Positions 54,902-64,000 of a stretch of 64,000 bases of DNA are shown here, one piece after another. Source of the stretch: Ignavibacteriaceae bacterium (lineage in GTDB: Bacteria > Bacteroidota > Ignavibacteria > Ignavibacteriales > Ignavibacteriaceae); contig WBUK01000002.1 in assembly GCA_008933765.1 (NCBI GenBank), positions 310,001 through 374,000 on the forward strand, written 5' to 3'. Each line of letters opens with the position of its first letter. Position 1 is the first letter of the stretch. A program made the position numbers and the translations under genes. The notes under the pieces are model-generated. The model made no database searches and was not told the origin of the DNA. It worked only from the letters and a program-made list of their open reading frames with translations.

Positions 54902-55951
54902 ATGGTCAAAAAAATTATCTACTCGCTGATCGTTGTTGCTGTTATTGCAGCCATCGTGTTAGTTCTGGTTAACAATAAGCAAAAAATGCAAAAACAGGTA
55001 CAGACAAAGAAAATGTCTGAGATTCCGGTCTCGGTTTATGAAGCCAAACAAGAGACTATTGACAGAAAACTTGCGCAAGTGGGCGTTGTTTTTGTTGATC
55101 GTGAAGTTGCTGTGGTTTCTGAAGCACCCGGATTGATTAAAGCAGTTTATTGCGAAGTCGGTGATTTTGTTAAAACGGGGCAGGTTATCTTCAAAGTTGA
55201 TGACGAACTGAAACTGGCTAATTTAAAAATCAGAGAAGCCGACTATGAAAACTCGAAAAAAACTTTGGACAGATTCGAAGCACTTCTTAAAGAAGGTTCT
55301 GCCACAGAAGCTCAGGTTGACGGATACAGGCTCGCTCTTAAATCTTCCGAAGCGCAACTGACCATCGCACGCAGGCAGGTGGAAGATACAAGAATTAAAG
55401 CGCCGTTCTCCGGTGTTATTACCGCCCGAAATGTTAACCTCGGCAGCAATGTGAATCCCGGAACTGTGGTTGCTAACTTGGTGGATGTTAACAGTTTAAG
55501 AGTGAGAATAAGCCTTGCAGAAACAGATATAGTTCACCTGAAAAAAGGCGATAAAGCAGTGGTTACTACCGATGTTTTTCCGGATGTTACTTTTGCCGCT
55601 TCAATTAAATCTATCGGGGTTAAAGGGGACGAAACTCACAGCTTCCCGATTGAACTTATTATTCAAAAAAATAAAAATAAACTTAAAGCCGGTATGAATG
55701 TTAATGTTGAGTTCGATCAACGAATACACAGAGAATCGGTGGTTATACCCCGAATTGCACTGCAGGAAAGCTCAACCGGCGTTTCTGTCTTCGTAATTGA
55801 AAACAATAAAGCTAAGGTGAAAAAGGTTACAAAAGGGTTAGAAAGCGGAACGAAAATTGAAATTCTTTCAGGGCTTACGGTTGGAGAGAAGGTGGTTATC
55901 GCCGGGCAGGTTAACCTTAAAGACGGCAGCCCCGTTTCCGTTGTAAAGTAA
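54902..55951 (+). CDS. RND efflux periplasmic adaptor subunit
   Basis: Membrane-fusion protein, 349 residues. One N-terminal membrane helix (about 4-24), a lipoyl-like domain (SEAPGLIKAVYCEVGDFVKTGQVIFKVD), a helical hairpin (about 100-150), then IKAPFSGVITARNVNLGSNVNPGT and a beta-barrel domain. It follows the TolC-like gene by 17 bases and precedes the pump gene by 16. Confidence 0.92.
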   Translation: MVKKIIYSLIVVAVIAAIVLVLVNNKQKMQKQVQTKKMSEIPVSVYEAKQETIDRKLAQVGVVFVDREVAVVSEAPGLIKAVYCEVGDFVKTGQVIFKVDDELKLANLKIREADYENSKKTLDRFEALLKEGSATEAQVDGYRLALKSSEAQLTIARRQVEDTRIKAPFSGVITARNVNLGSNVNPGTVVANLVDVNSLRVRISLAETDIVHLKKGDKAVVTTDVFPDVTFAASIKSIGVKGDETHSFPIELIIQKNKNKLKAGMNVNVEFDQRIHRESVVIPRIALQESSTGVSVFVIENNKAKVKKVTKGLESGTKIEILSGLTVGEKVVIAGQVNLKDGSPVSVVK

Positions 55952-55967
55952 GGATGAGAACTATAAA

Positions 55968-58900
55968 ATGACAATTACTGAATTATCGATAAAGCGACCC
56001 TCGCTTATTATTGTACTTTTTACCGTTCTTATTCTGCTTGGCTTGTTCAGTTTCCGCCAGTTGAATTACGAACTTCTTCCGAAAATCAGCCCGCCGGTGA
56101 TTGTAATCGTAACTGCCTATCCCGGCGCCTCGCCCGATGAAGTTGAAACTTCGGTAACAAAAATTCTGGAAGATGCCGTCTCCGGGCAGGACCAGGTTTC
56201 AACCGTAAACGCCACTTCATCCGAAAACCTTTCGATTGTCGTTGTCGAGTTTGAACAGTCTGCAAATATCGATTTTGCGCTTCAGGATGCTCAAAGGCGC
56301 ATTAATCAGGTGCTGGCTAAACTGCCTGATGGAGTTGACCCCCCTACCCTGATGAAAATTGCTTTGGATGAAATCCCAATTTTAAGAATTGGAGCCACAA
56401 GCAAACTTCCCTCAAACGAGTTCAGAACTTTTCTTAACGATTTTGTTAAACCGAAACTTGCACAAGTAAAGGGTGTTGCCCAGATCAATTTTATTGGCGG
56501 CGACGAAAGAGAAATCAAAATTCTTTTGAACGAAGAGAAGCTAAGATCTTTCAATCTCCCGATCAGCACGGTTGCTACTATTATTAAAGCTTCTAACTTA
56601 GACTTTCCCGCCGGCTCAATTCGTGATAAAGACGGGCAGTTTGTTGTTAGGGTTGCAGGTAAATTCTCAAATATCGACGACCTCAGAAACTTGGTTCTGA
56701 TTCGTAATTTTAACGGGTCTGATATCCTTCTGAGCGATGTTGCTGATGTGGTTGATGGTACTAAAGAATTTTACCAACAGTCAAGAATTAACGGAATTCC
56801 CTCGGTTGGTATTCAGATTCAAAAACAATCGGATGCCAACGCCGTTGAAGTGGCTGATAAAAGCAAACAAACTCTGAAAGAACTCGAAAAACAGTATGCA
56901 AATATCGGTTTGAAGTTTGAAATAGCACAGGATGGTTCAATCTTCACAATCAACGCTGCCGACGCTGTTAAGGAAGACCTTGCAATCGCGGTTATGCTTG
57001 TTGCATTAGTGATGCTTTTGTTCCTGCATTCGTTCAGAAACTCGCTTATTGTGCTGGTAGCAATTCCATCTTCCTTAATTTCAACATTCATTGCAATTTA
57101 CGCGTTTGGCTTCACTCTTAACCTGATGACCTTGCTGGCGCTTTCACTCGTTGTTGGTATTCTGGTGGATGACTCCATCGTGGTGCTCGAAAACATTCAC
57201 CACCATTTGGAGAAAGGGGAAGAAAAGCGGGTTGCCGCTCTTAAAGGTAGGAATGAAATTGGCTTTGCTGCTCTTTCTATAACCATGGTGGATGTGGCGG
57301 TGTTCCTGCCTCTTGCGTTGGTTACGGGTATAGTCGGTAATATTTTAAGACAGTTCGCTCTGGTGGTGGTTGTATCCACTCTTATGAGTTTAGTAGTTTC
57401 TTTTACTATTACCCCTATGTTGGCTTCAAGGTTTTCTAAGATCGAGAAAATGTCAACCAAAACCTTACTCGGCAAATTCGTTAATTGGTTTGAAAGGTCC
57501 TTCAAAAGGCTTACAGAAGACTATATCGTGCTGCTTAATTGGGGTTTAAGGCACAAAAAGACTGTGTTCCTCATTACAAGTTTGCTGATGGTCGGTTCGC
57601 TTTCCTTAGTGCCGTTACGGTTTATTGGTACGGAATTTATGACCGTAGCCGACCGTGGTGAGTTTTCTGTTATTGTTGAGTTCCCTACTTCTACAAATAT
57701 TGAAGAAACTAACCTTCGCTCGTTGGAGATTGAAAAAAAACTCTATGAAATTCCGGAAGTGGAGCGTGTCATCGGTTCTGCAGGTATCTCGTCCGAAGGT
57801 TTTATTGGACAGGGCACAAATAACCTAACTTCTATTGATGTTACTTTGGTACCTAAAGATAAGCGAACCCGCTCAACCGATGAAGTATCGGAAGAGATCA
57901 GGCAAATGTTCCAAAAATTGCCCGGCGTGAAAGCCAGAGTTAACCCAATCGGAATTTTTGGTAGCGCTAACCAAACTCCAATTCAGTTGTCTGTTTCCGG
58001 AGCTGATTTGGATAGCGTGCGCTTTGCTGCTGAAACTTTGGCGGATATTATTAAGACCATCCCCGGAACTGCAGATGTCAGGCTTTCTTCCGAACAGGGT
58101 AAAAGAGAAATTTCCGTTAAGGTGGATAGAAAACTGATGGCGAGCTATGGGTTATCACTCGCCGAAGTTGCTCAAACTTTAAGAATTGCTTTCACGGGCG
58201 ACAATTCAACAAAATTTAGAGATGGAAGAAATGAGTTTGAAATCAGAATTCTGATGGATGATGTCTCCCGTAATAGAACCTCTTCACTTGAAGAACTTAT
58301 TTTTATTACAAAATCGAATAAACCGGTCAGGTTGAAGCAGTTTGCAAAACTTGAGTACACCATTGGTCCCTCAAAATTAACACGCTTGGATAGAAGCAAC
58401 GCTCTCTATGTTTATTCTCAAGCTATTGGCAGACCCACCGGTTCGATCGCTGAAGATATCAACAAAAAAATTGCCGAAACAAGGTTCCCTGAAGGTACTT
58501 CCTTCAAATATATGGGCGATGTTAAAATGCAGGGCGAGTCTTTCTCAAGCATGTTTTTGGCTCTTGCAGCGGCGATTATTTTCGTTTACCTGATCATGGT
58601 TGCGCTATACGATAACTGGCTCTATCCGTTCATCGTCCTTTTCTCTATACCGGTTGCGATGGTGGGCGCTTTGCTTGCTTTGGCGATGACCATGAAAGCA
58701 CTTTCTATCTTCTCTATGCTCGGCGTTGTGATGTTGGTGGGACTTGTAGCAAAAAACGCCATCTTGCTTGTGGATAGAGCAAACCAAATGAACTTAGAGC
58801 AAGGAGTCTCGATTAGAGAATCTCTGTTGGAAGCCGGCAGATCGAGGCTACGACCTATTTTGATGACTACTCTTACTATGATCATGGGTATGTTCCCTAT

Positions 58901-59093
58901 TGCTCTTTCTCAAAGTGACGGTTCCGAGTGGAAATCCGGGCTTGCTTGGGCGATTATTGGCGGGTTAACAAGTTCACTGCTCCTTACCCTGGTGCTCGTA
59001 CCGGTGGTGTACGAAACTATGGATTCTATTAAGCAAAAACTGATACGGTTGTTCCATCGAAGAAAACCAAAGGTTCAGGAAGAAGCGACTTGA
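55968..59093 (+). CDS. RND-family efflux transporter (HAE1-like)
   Basis: Inner-membrane proton-driven pump, 1041 residues with the 12-helix, two-loop RND layout. The N-terminal IKRPSLIIVLFTVLILLG, the porter segment AYPGASPDEVETSVTKILEDAV and the proton-relay aspartates in VVGILVDDSIVVLENI (D401 and D402) are present. It ends in a Lys/Arg-rich tail. Multidrug or organic-acid export is likely; substrates are not evident. Confidence 0.95.
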   Translation: MTITELSIKRPSLIIVLFTVLILLGLFSFRQLNYELLPKISPPVIVIVTAYPGASPDEVETSVTKILEDAVSGQDQVSTVNATSSENLSIVVVEFEQSANIDFALQDAQRRINQVLAKLPDGVDPPTLMKIALDEIPILRIGATSKLPSNEFRTFLNDFVKPKLAQVKGVAQINFIGGDEREIKILLNEEKLRSFNLPISTVATIIKASNLDFPAGSIRDKDGQFVVRVAGKFSNIDDLRNLVLIRNFNGSDILLSDVADVVDGTKEFYQQSRINGIPSVGIQIQKQSDANAVEVADKSKQTLKELEKQYANIGLKFEIAQDGSIFTINAADAVKEDLAIAVMLVALVMLLFLHSFRNSLIVLVAIPSSLISTFIAIYAFGFTLNLMTLLALSLVVGILVDDSIVVLENIHHHLEKGEEKRVAALKGRNEIGFAALSITMVDVAVFLPLALVTGIVGNILRQFALVVVVSTLMSLVVSFTITPMLASRFSKIEKMSTKTLLGKFVNWFERSFKRLTEDYIVLLNWGLRHKKTVFLITSLLMVGSLSLVPLRFIGTEFMTVADRGEFSVIVEFPTSTNIEETNLRSLEIEKKLYEIPEVERVIGSAGISSEGFIGQGTNNLTSIDVTLVPKDKRTRSTDEVSEEIRQMFQKLPGVKARVNPIGIFGSANQTPIQLSVSGADLDSVRFAAETLADIIKTIPGTADVRLSSEQGKREISVKVDRKLMASYGLSLAEVAQTLRIAFTGDNSTKFRDGRNEFEIRILMDDVSRNRTSSLEELIFITKSNKPVRLKQFAKLEYTIGPSKLTRLDRSNALYVYSQAIGRPTGSIAEDINKKIAETRFPEGTSFKYMGDVKMQGESFSSMFLALAAAIIFVYLIMVALYDNWLYPFIVLFSIPVAMVGALLALAMTMKALSIFSMLGVVMLVGLVAKNAILLVDRANQMNLEQGVSIRESLLEAGRSRLRPILMTTLTMIMGMFPIALSQSDGSEWKSGLAWAIIGGLTSSLLLTLVLVPVVYETMDSIKQKLIRLFHRRKPKVQEEAT

Positions 59094-59107
59094 TTAAAGA
59101 GAAGATC

Positions 59108-59210
59108 TTTTAATTTAACGGAAGATTCATAAATTTAACTGAAGATTTTCTACTAAACAATAGATTTTTGATTAAACAGAAGATTCCTGAATTTAACAGA
59201 AGCAACTGAA
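59108..59210. repeat. Degenerate TTTAAC-GAAGATT repeats
   Basis: Five imperfect units built on (A/T)TTAAC(N)GAAGATT, spaced about 18-25 bases, lie between the RND gene and the convergent membrane-protein gene. No stable terminator is obvious. Confidence 0.6.
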
Positions 59211-59276
59211 ATTCAATTCTCACAACCAATCTTTTATCGGTTATGTGCGTTGAATAAGATTCAATTACTGAAGTGG

Positions 59277-59798
59277 TTAAATCCGGGCACCGGGGCGGTA
59301 ACCTCTGTAAGGCAGCGAAGATTGAACCGAAATAAACGCTTTATGGTCGATCGATTCAACCAATTTCATCAGTTTTCGCTGTTTTTTGCGGTCAACAACC
59401 GTGATTATCATGTTCATGGAACCACTAAGACCAACAGCCGGTAATGTTGTTACACCAAATGCGGATGACCTCAGTTCCGCTGCGATCTCTTCCGATTTTT
59501 CAAGTGAAATGATGTTAATCTGAACAAACCCTAAACCTATTTTCTGTTCGAACCAAATTCCAATAATATTACCAAGTGCATAACCGGTCGCGTAACCTAA
59601 AATCATCCATGGGTTCTGATTCAAATGCTGAAATATCTGGCTGACTGCTACCACCCAAATTCCTGCCTCGAAAAAGCCGACAATTCCCGCCATTGTTTTT
59701 TTACCCTGAACCACCAATATCGTGCGAAGCGTACCAAGGCTGACATCGCAAATTCTCAACAAACCAACTATTATGGGACCAAAAAAACCTTCGAACAT
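59277..59798 (-). CDS. UPF0316/DUF2179-type membrane protein
   Basis: The 173 residues have three N-terminal membrane helices (about 4-24, 34-56, 62-82) with RICDVSLGTLRTILVVQGKK, and a soluble C-terminal domain (about 95-160). The family is described as uncharacterised (UPF0316, DUF5698 plus DUF2179). The gene is convergent with the efflux operon. Function unknown. Confidence 0.82.
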   Translation of the reverse strand: MFEGFFGPIIVGLLRICDVSLGTLRTILVVQGKKTMAGIVGFFEAGIWVVAVSQIFQHLNQNPWMILGYATGYALGNIIGIWFEQKIGLGFVQINIISLEKSEEIAAELRSSAFGVTTLPAVGLSGSMNMIITVVDRKKQRKLMKLVESIDHKAFISVQSSLPYRGYRPGARI

Positions 59799-59957
59799 TA
59801 ATATTTCCTGAATTTGTAAAGACTGTATGTGAATTTAAGAAAGATTTTGATTATAAATAAATTTTCACCCAGTTAAAAATAATTAAACACAGGTTCAGAA
59901 CTTCTGAACGGTGCGTATCTCTTTTTACCGGCTAACATTAAAAACTGCATGATTGAG

Positions 59958-60806
59958 CTAAAAATAATTAAGCGCCGAAACCACACCCCCCAGATAACCA
60001 CTTCCGAATAGATTAACATGGTTTACCCTGTGATATATTTGATAGACGATTTCCCGCTCTTGCCAACCGGGGTTTAGCGGATAGCTTTCGGCATAAGCTG
60101 CGTAAAACCGTTCGCTAAACCCACCGAACAATCTCGCCATTGCAAGATCGGTTTCCCGGTCACCGTAGTACACCGCAGGATCAAAAATAACCGCCTCGCC
60201 TTCAGCGGAAATCATAAAATTACCCGACCATAAATCACCATGCAGCAAAGAAGGCGGAGTGTTTTCATCTTCAAACAGATCAGGCAGTTTTTCCAAAAAT
60301 CTTTCAACTTTGTGACTGAAATCGGGTGTGTAATAGCCGTTTCGTTTCATTAAAGAAAACTGCGGAACCATCCTGTTGTTGATAAAAAACTCGCTCCAAC
60401 TTGGGTTAAATGGTATGTTTTTCTGCGGGGTTGCGCCGATAAAATTATCGGAGTGAAAACCGTGCCCTTTTTCGGAAACCATTCGGTGCATTTGCGCAAG
60501 TTTTTGCCCAAATACCTCCCAAAAATCTTTTTTTGCCTCTCCGGTTTGAATATATTCCAAAACAATTGCCGAACCTTCAGAAGCAATTACTTTGGGGGTT
60601 CTGATGGTTTTGCTTTTTTCAATCTCTTCCAAGCCGGTCACTTCTGCTTTTACAGTCTCTTCTGCAAACGACCCGGTGTATTTTTTCACAAAATATTTAA
60701 GCCCGTTTTCCATCGTTAAAACAACAGCCTCTGCAATGCAACCACCACCGGCAGGTTTAATTCCCGAAACTTTTTTCCCGATTAGGCGTTCAGCTAATTT
60801 TTTCAT
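59958..60806 (-). CDS. Fructosamine/ketosamine-3-kinase-like protein
   Basis: Kinase-fold enzyme that phosphorylates ketosamines for deglycation of proteins. In 282 residues the catalytic loop is LLHGDLWSGNF (HGDLW at 189-193, N196) and the metal motif is FDPAVYYGDRETDLAM (D209). Early Gly-rich AGGGCIAEA and the Lys-containing KYFVKKY are also family-like. The phosphatase at 60896 precedes it on the same strand. Confidence 0.88.
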   Translation of the reverse strand: MKKLAERLIGKKVSGIKPAGGGCIAEAVVLTMENGLKYFVKKYTGSFAEETVKAEVTGLEEIEKSKTIRTPKVIASEGSAIVLEYIQTGEAKKDFWEVFGQKLAQMHRMVSEKGHGFHSDNFIGATPQKNIPFNPSWSEFFINNRMVPQFSLMKRNGYYTPDFSHKVERFLEKLPDLFEDENTPPSLLHGDLWSGNFMISAEGEAVIFDPAVYYGDRETDLAMARLFGGFSERFYAAYAESYPLNPGWQEREIVYQIYHRVNHVNLFGSGYLGGVVSALNYF

Positions 60807-60895
60807 TGAATTGGGTTTACACTTGGTTTCATTTAAGATTTTTTTAGTGGCACTTCAGATATGTCGCCGGCTGTTCCTTTCTCAACAATTAACGG

Positions 60896-61381
60896 TTAAT
60901 TTCGCAGGTTCCGACGCTTCAACAAATCTTGCAATAAATTATCACATCCTTCTTCTAAAAGATCGATAACATGATGAAATGCAGCCCTGCCGTCATAATA
61001 CGGGTCAGGCACTTCATAAACACCACTTCTGTTTATGTAATCAGTAATCATTTTAACTTTATGGCTGTATTTTCCCGAGTGGTCCAACGAAAGAATATTT
61101 CTTAAATTGGAACTATCCATCGCCAGAATTAGGTCATACTCTTGCAAATCTCTGATCGAAAGTTTCCTAGCACGGTGCGGAGTAATGTCATAACCTCTTT
61201 CCCGACAGTGGGCGATCATTCTGTCATCAGCAGTTTGGCCAATATGGTAGCCGGCAGTTCCTGCTGAATCAGCTTCAAATAAATGGGTAAGGTGGGCTTT
61301 TTCCACTTTATCCCTGAAGATTCCCTCCCCTGCCGGCGATCTGCATATATTACCCAAACATACGAACAATATTTTCATCAA
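60896..61381 (-). CDS. Low-molecular-weight protein-tyrosine phosphatase
   Basis: The 161 residues have the P-loop CLGNICRS with nucleophile C8 and R14, and the general acid D126 in DPYYDG. Such enzymes act on phosphotyrosine, in bacteria often in capsule control. A start one codon later is possible. It is 89 bases upstream of the kinase-like gene and may be cotranscribed. Confidence 0.93.
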   Translation of the reverse strand: MMKILFVCLGNICRSPAGEGIFRDKVEKAHLTHLFEADSAGTAGYHIGQTADDRMIAHCRERGYDITPHRARKLSIRDLQEYDLILAMDSSNLRNILSLDHSGKYSHKVKMITDYINRSGVYEVPDPYYDGRAAFHHVIDLLEEGCDNLLQDLLKRRNLRN

Positions 61382-61401
61382 TTAATCCTTAGTTTTCTAA
61401 A

Positions 61402-61467
61402 GTTTTCTGAACCAAATCTGCGCTTCAATAAAGTGGCTTATTGTTTTCTGAACCAAATCTGCGCTTC
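61402..61467. repeat. 25-bp direct repeat, 41-bp period
   Basis: A unit beginning GTTTTCTGAACCAAATCTGC and ending GCTTC occurs exactly at 61402-61426 and 61443-61467, just upstream of the phosphatase gene. Confidence 0.9.
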
Positions 61468-61578
61468 GCTGAAGTGCGTTTTTTATCTCTTCAAAACTAA
61501 ATTCTCAAATTCTCAATTTCTTAATTCTTAATTTGCGCTTTCTGAAAATTTTAATTTTTTCAAACTTTAAAGTTAGCC

Positions 61579-61697
61579 CTGTTCTGCGCCGAAAAAAAGG
61601 ATATTAAACGGTGTTCAAATTTCAAAAGTTATGGTTGCACCATGTAGCCTCAAGAGGTACTCCTGTTGTACACCGAAAAAAAGGATATTCTGCGGTG
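61579..61697. repeat. 35-bp imperfect direct repeat, 84-bp period
   Basis: Both copies (61579-61613 and 61663-61697) share CCGAAAAAAAGGATATT and flanking CTGTT...CGGTG. They lie before asnS. Together with the 25-bp pair they make up most of 61382-61785; the short ORF there (61611-61811) is not convincing. Confidence 0.85.
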
Positions 61698-61785
61698 GTA
61701 GCGGCAACTACCATTCTTTCACCGACACTTCGAACAAAAAAAATGATTAAATTTGTGTTTGAAGAATTATTAATTTCGGGAATAA

Positions 61786-63183
61786 ATGTCACATCTGCAA
61801 ATTTCTGTTAAAGAGTTACTCGCCAACGGCGAAAAATATGAAGGGAATAAACTTAAACTTTCAGGTTGGGTAAGAACATCACGAGCTTCTAAAACCTTTG
61901 GATTTGTTGAACTTAACGATGGCTCATGTTTTAAAAACCTACAGATAGTTTTCGACGAATCACTACCCAATTTTGATGAAATTGAAAAAATCTCAATCGG
62001 TTCGTCTTTGGAAATTACGGGCGAATGGGTGCGCTCGCCCGGCGATAAACAGCCTTTTGAACTGAAAGCCGAAGAAATTAAGGTTATCGGTTTTGCATCA
62101 CTCGATAACCCCATTCAAAAGAAGCGCCACAGTTTCGAGTTTCTCAGAACTATTGCTCACTTGCGCCCCCGGACCAATACCTTCATGGCTACATTTCGTG
62201 TGCGGTCTATAGTTTCCCACGCAATTCATAAGTTCTTTCAGGATCGCGGCTTTGTCTATGTTCACACTCCGATTATCACGAGCACGGATGCGGAAGGTGC
62301 CGGCGAAATGTTCAGAATCACCACGCTTGATATGGCAAATCCCCCCAGAACAGATGAAGGAAAAATTGACTACTCGCAGGAGCTTTTCGGGAAATCGTCG
62401 TTTCTTACTGTTTCCGGTCAGCTGGCTGTGGAAGCCTTTTGTTTCGCTTTCAGAAATGTTTACACTTTCGGGCCCACTTTCCGTGCGGAAAACTCAAACA
62501 CTGCCAGACACGCTAATGAATTTTGGATGATCGAACCCGAAATTGCTTTCGCTGATCTTAACGACGATATGGCGCTCGCACAGGATATGATGAAATATAT
62601 CCTGAACGAAGTTATGACTCATGCCCCCAACGAACTGGAGTTCTTCAATAAATTTGTAGATAACGAACTTCTCGCCCGTTTGGATAATGTAGTTAATTCT
62701 GACTTTGCAACCATTACATACACCGAAGCGGTAGATTACCTGAAAAAATCGGGCAACAAGTTCGAGTACCCCGTCGAGTGGGGCGAAAACCTGCAAACTG
62801 AACATGAAAGATACATCACTGAAGCTGTTTTCAAAAAACCGGTCTTTGTTATCGACTATCCAAAAGATATTAAAGCCTTTTACATGAAACTTAACAGCGA
62901 TAATAAAACAGTTCGCGCGATGGATCTTTTAGTGCCCGGTGTGGGTGAGATAATCGGCGGCAGCCAAAGGGAAGAAAACTATGATGTGCTTCACCAAAAA
63001 ATGCTCGATATCGGTATCGTTCCCGAAGAATATGAATGGTATCAGGATATCCGGAAATACGGCACATTCCCTCACGCAGGGTTTGGGCTTGGTTTAGAGC
63101 GAGCAGTTATGTATCTGACAGGGATGAAAAATATAAGGGATGTTATCCCCTATCCCAGAACACCGAACAGCCTCTCGTTTTAA
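61786..63183 (+). CDS. asnS: Asparaginyl-tRNA synthetase
   Basis: Class II synthetase charging tRNA-Asn. The 465 residues have an N-terminal OB-fold anticodon domain (about 17-105), motif 2 [21 protein letters not shown] and motif 3 [15 protein letters not shown]. The Asn-specific [10 protein letters not shown] region is present. A TAAATTTG element (about 61746-61753) could be part of its promoter. A perfect terminator follows. Confidence 0.96.
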   Translation: MSHLQISVKELLANGEKYEGNKLKLSGWVRTSRASKTFGFVELNDGSCFKNLQIVFDESLPNFDEIEKISIGSSLEITGEWVRSPGDKQPFELKAEEIKVIGFASLDNPIQKKRHSFEFLRTIAHLRPRTNTFMATFRVRSIVSHAIHKFFQDRGFVYVHTPIITSTDAEGAGEMFRITTLDMANPPRTDEGKIDYSQELFGKSSFLTVSGQLAVEAFCFAFRNVYTFGPTFRAENSNTARHANEFWMIEPEIAFADLNDDMALAQDMMKYILNEVMTHAPNELEFFNKFVDNELLARLDNVVNSDFATITYTEAVDYLKKSGNKFEYPVEWGENLQTEHERYITEAVFKKPVFVIDYPKDIKAFYMKLNSDNKTVRAMDLLVPGVGEIIGGSQREENYDVLHQKMLDIGIVPEEYEWYQDIRKYGTFPHAGFGLGLERAVMYLTGMKNIRDVIPYPRTPNSLSF

Positions 63184-63188
63184 TTTTT

Positions 63189-63224
63189 AAGCGGTTAAAT
63201 CTTTTTTGTTTAACCGCTTTTTTT
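63189..63224 (+). terminator. Rho-independent terminator after asnS
   Basis: AAGCGGTTAAA (63189-63199) pairs perfectly with TTTAACCGCTT (63209-63219), loop of nine, then a T run. Confidence 0.9.
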
Positions 63225-63271
63225 ATACGAATTAATTAATTTATTTTGCTTAATCAATTTTGAAGTTTAAA

Positions 63272-64000
63272 ATGGAAAAATACCTAAGCAGAATCTCTGT
63301 AACACTTCTTTTTCTTGCGGTTGTGGTCGCTTTTTACCTCCTTTCAATTTTTTCAGCGATCGTAATTCCGTTGATTTTTGCCTTTTTGGCTGCTTCAATG
63401 TACCAGCCGCTGACCATCTTTCTTCGTAATAAAAAGATACCGTTTTACCTGATTATCCCCTCTATTTCCATCATTACTCTCGGGATTTTGTTCCTGATGT
63501 ATCTCATAATTTCATCAACCGTGGTGGAAATTAGTACGCAAAGCGACGATTTCGCTAAAACATTAACTCATCGAATTGATTGGCTTGCGTCAGGCTTGGA
63601 AAGATTCATTAACGAGCGTTTTCACACAACAATCAGCGTAAACAAAGAACTCAGTCAGCTGCTTTCTAAAGATTTTGTAACAAATGCGGCAAAGGGAATT
63701 GTCGCTTCGTTCACCTCTTTCACTAACGGGTTTTTCTGGTTCTCTGTCTATTTTGTGGTCTTTTTATTCTCACTCCCTAACTACCGGCGCTATTTAAGAT
63801 ATGTTGCCGGAAGGGATAAACTGGAAATAGTTACAAGCACCTACATTACTATTCAAAAGTTTATTTACACCTATGCAAACATCAAGCTTTTTATTAATTT
63901 GGTGGTTGGAATCTTGGTGTATGTGGTGTGTGTGGTCTTTGAGATCAAGTTTGCATTCTTATGGGGTTTTGTTGCTTTTCTGCTGCATTTCATACCATTT
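63272..64000 (+). CDS. AI-2E/PerM-family transporter, 5' part (continues beyond window)
   Basis: An ATG at 63272 opens a frame that runs without a stop to base 64000 (243 codons seen). The translation starts MEKYLSRISVTLLFLAVVVA and shows a hydrophobic N-terminal pair of helices, a soluble segment (about 90-145), then membrane helices ending WGFVAFLLHFIPF, which matches the AI-2E/PerM family of eight-helix transporters. The C-terminal part, including the conserved IGP motif, lies outside the window. Confidence 0.85.
   Translation, partial: MEKYLSRISVTLLFLAVVVAFYLLSIFSAIVIPLIFAFLAASMYQPLTIFLRNKKIPFYLIIPSISIITLGILFLMYLIISSTVVEISTQSDDFAKTLTHRIDWLASGLERFINERFHTTISVNKELSQLLSKDFVTNAAKGIVASFTSFTNGFFWFSVYFVVFLFSLPNYRRYLRYVAGRDKLEIVTSTYITIQKFIYTYANIKLFINLVVGILVYVVCVVFEIKFAFLWGFVAFLLHFIPF

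Noticed and set aside
61611-61811. 66-codon ORF before asnS
   Set aside because: It is made largely of the 35-bp direct repeat and runs into the asnS start.

Overview
The window is a gene-dense, moderately AT-rich bacterial chromosome segment. It most likely comes from the Ignavibacteria/Chlorobi side of the Bacteroidota group (inference). The supporting evidence is: a secreted protein with a type IX secretion (T9SS) C-terminal sorting domain next to a PorV/PorQ-like outer-membrane protein and a TonB-dependent receptor; an 11-gene complex I operon lacking nuoE, nuoF and nuoG; an atpD-atpC pair standing alone; a fused alpha-beta E1 of a 2-oxoacid dehydrogenase; and several promoters of the Bacteroidota form (TTG or TTTG, about 20 bp, TAnnTTTG) upstream of a tRNA, atpD and a restriction gene. 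Several genes also carry clear AGGAG-type ribosome binding sites, which are rare in core Bacteroidetes.

Layout. 1-435 is the 3' end of coaX. 610-3538 is an accessory restriction-modification patch: a D12-class adenine methylase, a 39-bp tandem repeat, tRNA-Arg(ACG) on the other strand, and a type II restriction enzyme gene broken by a frameshift in an 8-A run. 4224-5494 has tadA and adk. 5565-14577 is a long leftward run (alr, an unknown gene, manC, an RpiB-like gene, folC, rho, pdxA, a methyltransferase, ftsE) with many overlaps. 14683-25332 is the rightward nuoABCDHIJKLMN operon; its NuoI has a long Ala/Pro/Gln-rich tail. 25552-27358 holds a small unknown gene, a superoxide dismutase with a Tat-like leader, and a Lon N-terminal-domain protein. 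27500-29366 is atpDC. 29443-40110 is a six-gene envelope and secretion cluster. 40193-47330 is a lipoate-centred operon (lpd, lipB, fused E1, E2, lipA). 47404-51193 is cinA-thpR-recA-recX, followed by pgsA-pgpA (51207-52266) and tRNA-Phe/tRNA-Leu. 53012-59093 has a small multidrug/guanidinium exporter and a three-gene RND efflux operon. 59277-64000 contains a UPF0316-type membrane protein, a fructosamine-kinase-like gene, a low-molecular-weight phosphatase, asnS and the start of an AI-2E-family permease.

How the parts fit together. Most of the window is housekeeping: energy conservation (complex I, F1 subunits), lipoylation plus its client dehydrogenase, recombination, phospholipid synthesis and translation. 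The less ordinary parts are the broken restriction module with homopolymers and a palindromic promoter site, the NuoI tail, an RpiB homologue lacking the usual active-site cysteine, the large secreted-protein cluster, the dual-start SOD, a ThpR with a 60-residue insert, and short direct repeats that recur in many intergenic spacers. I found no CRISPR array, prophage, insertion sequence or clear riboswitch.
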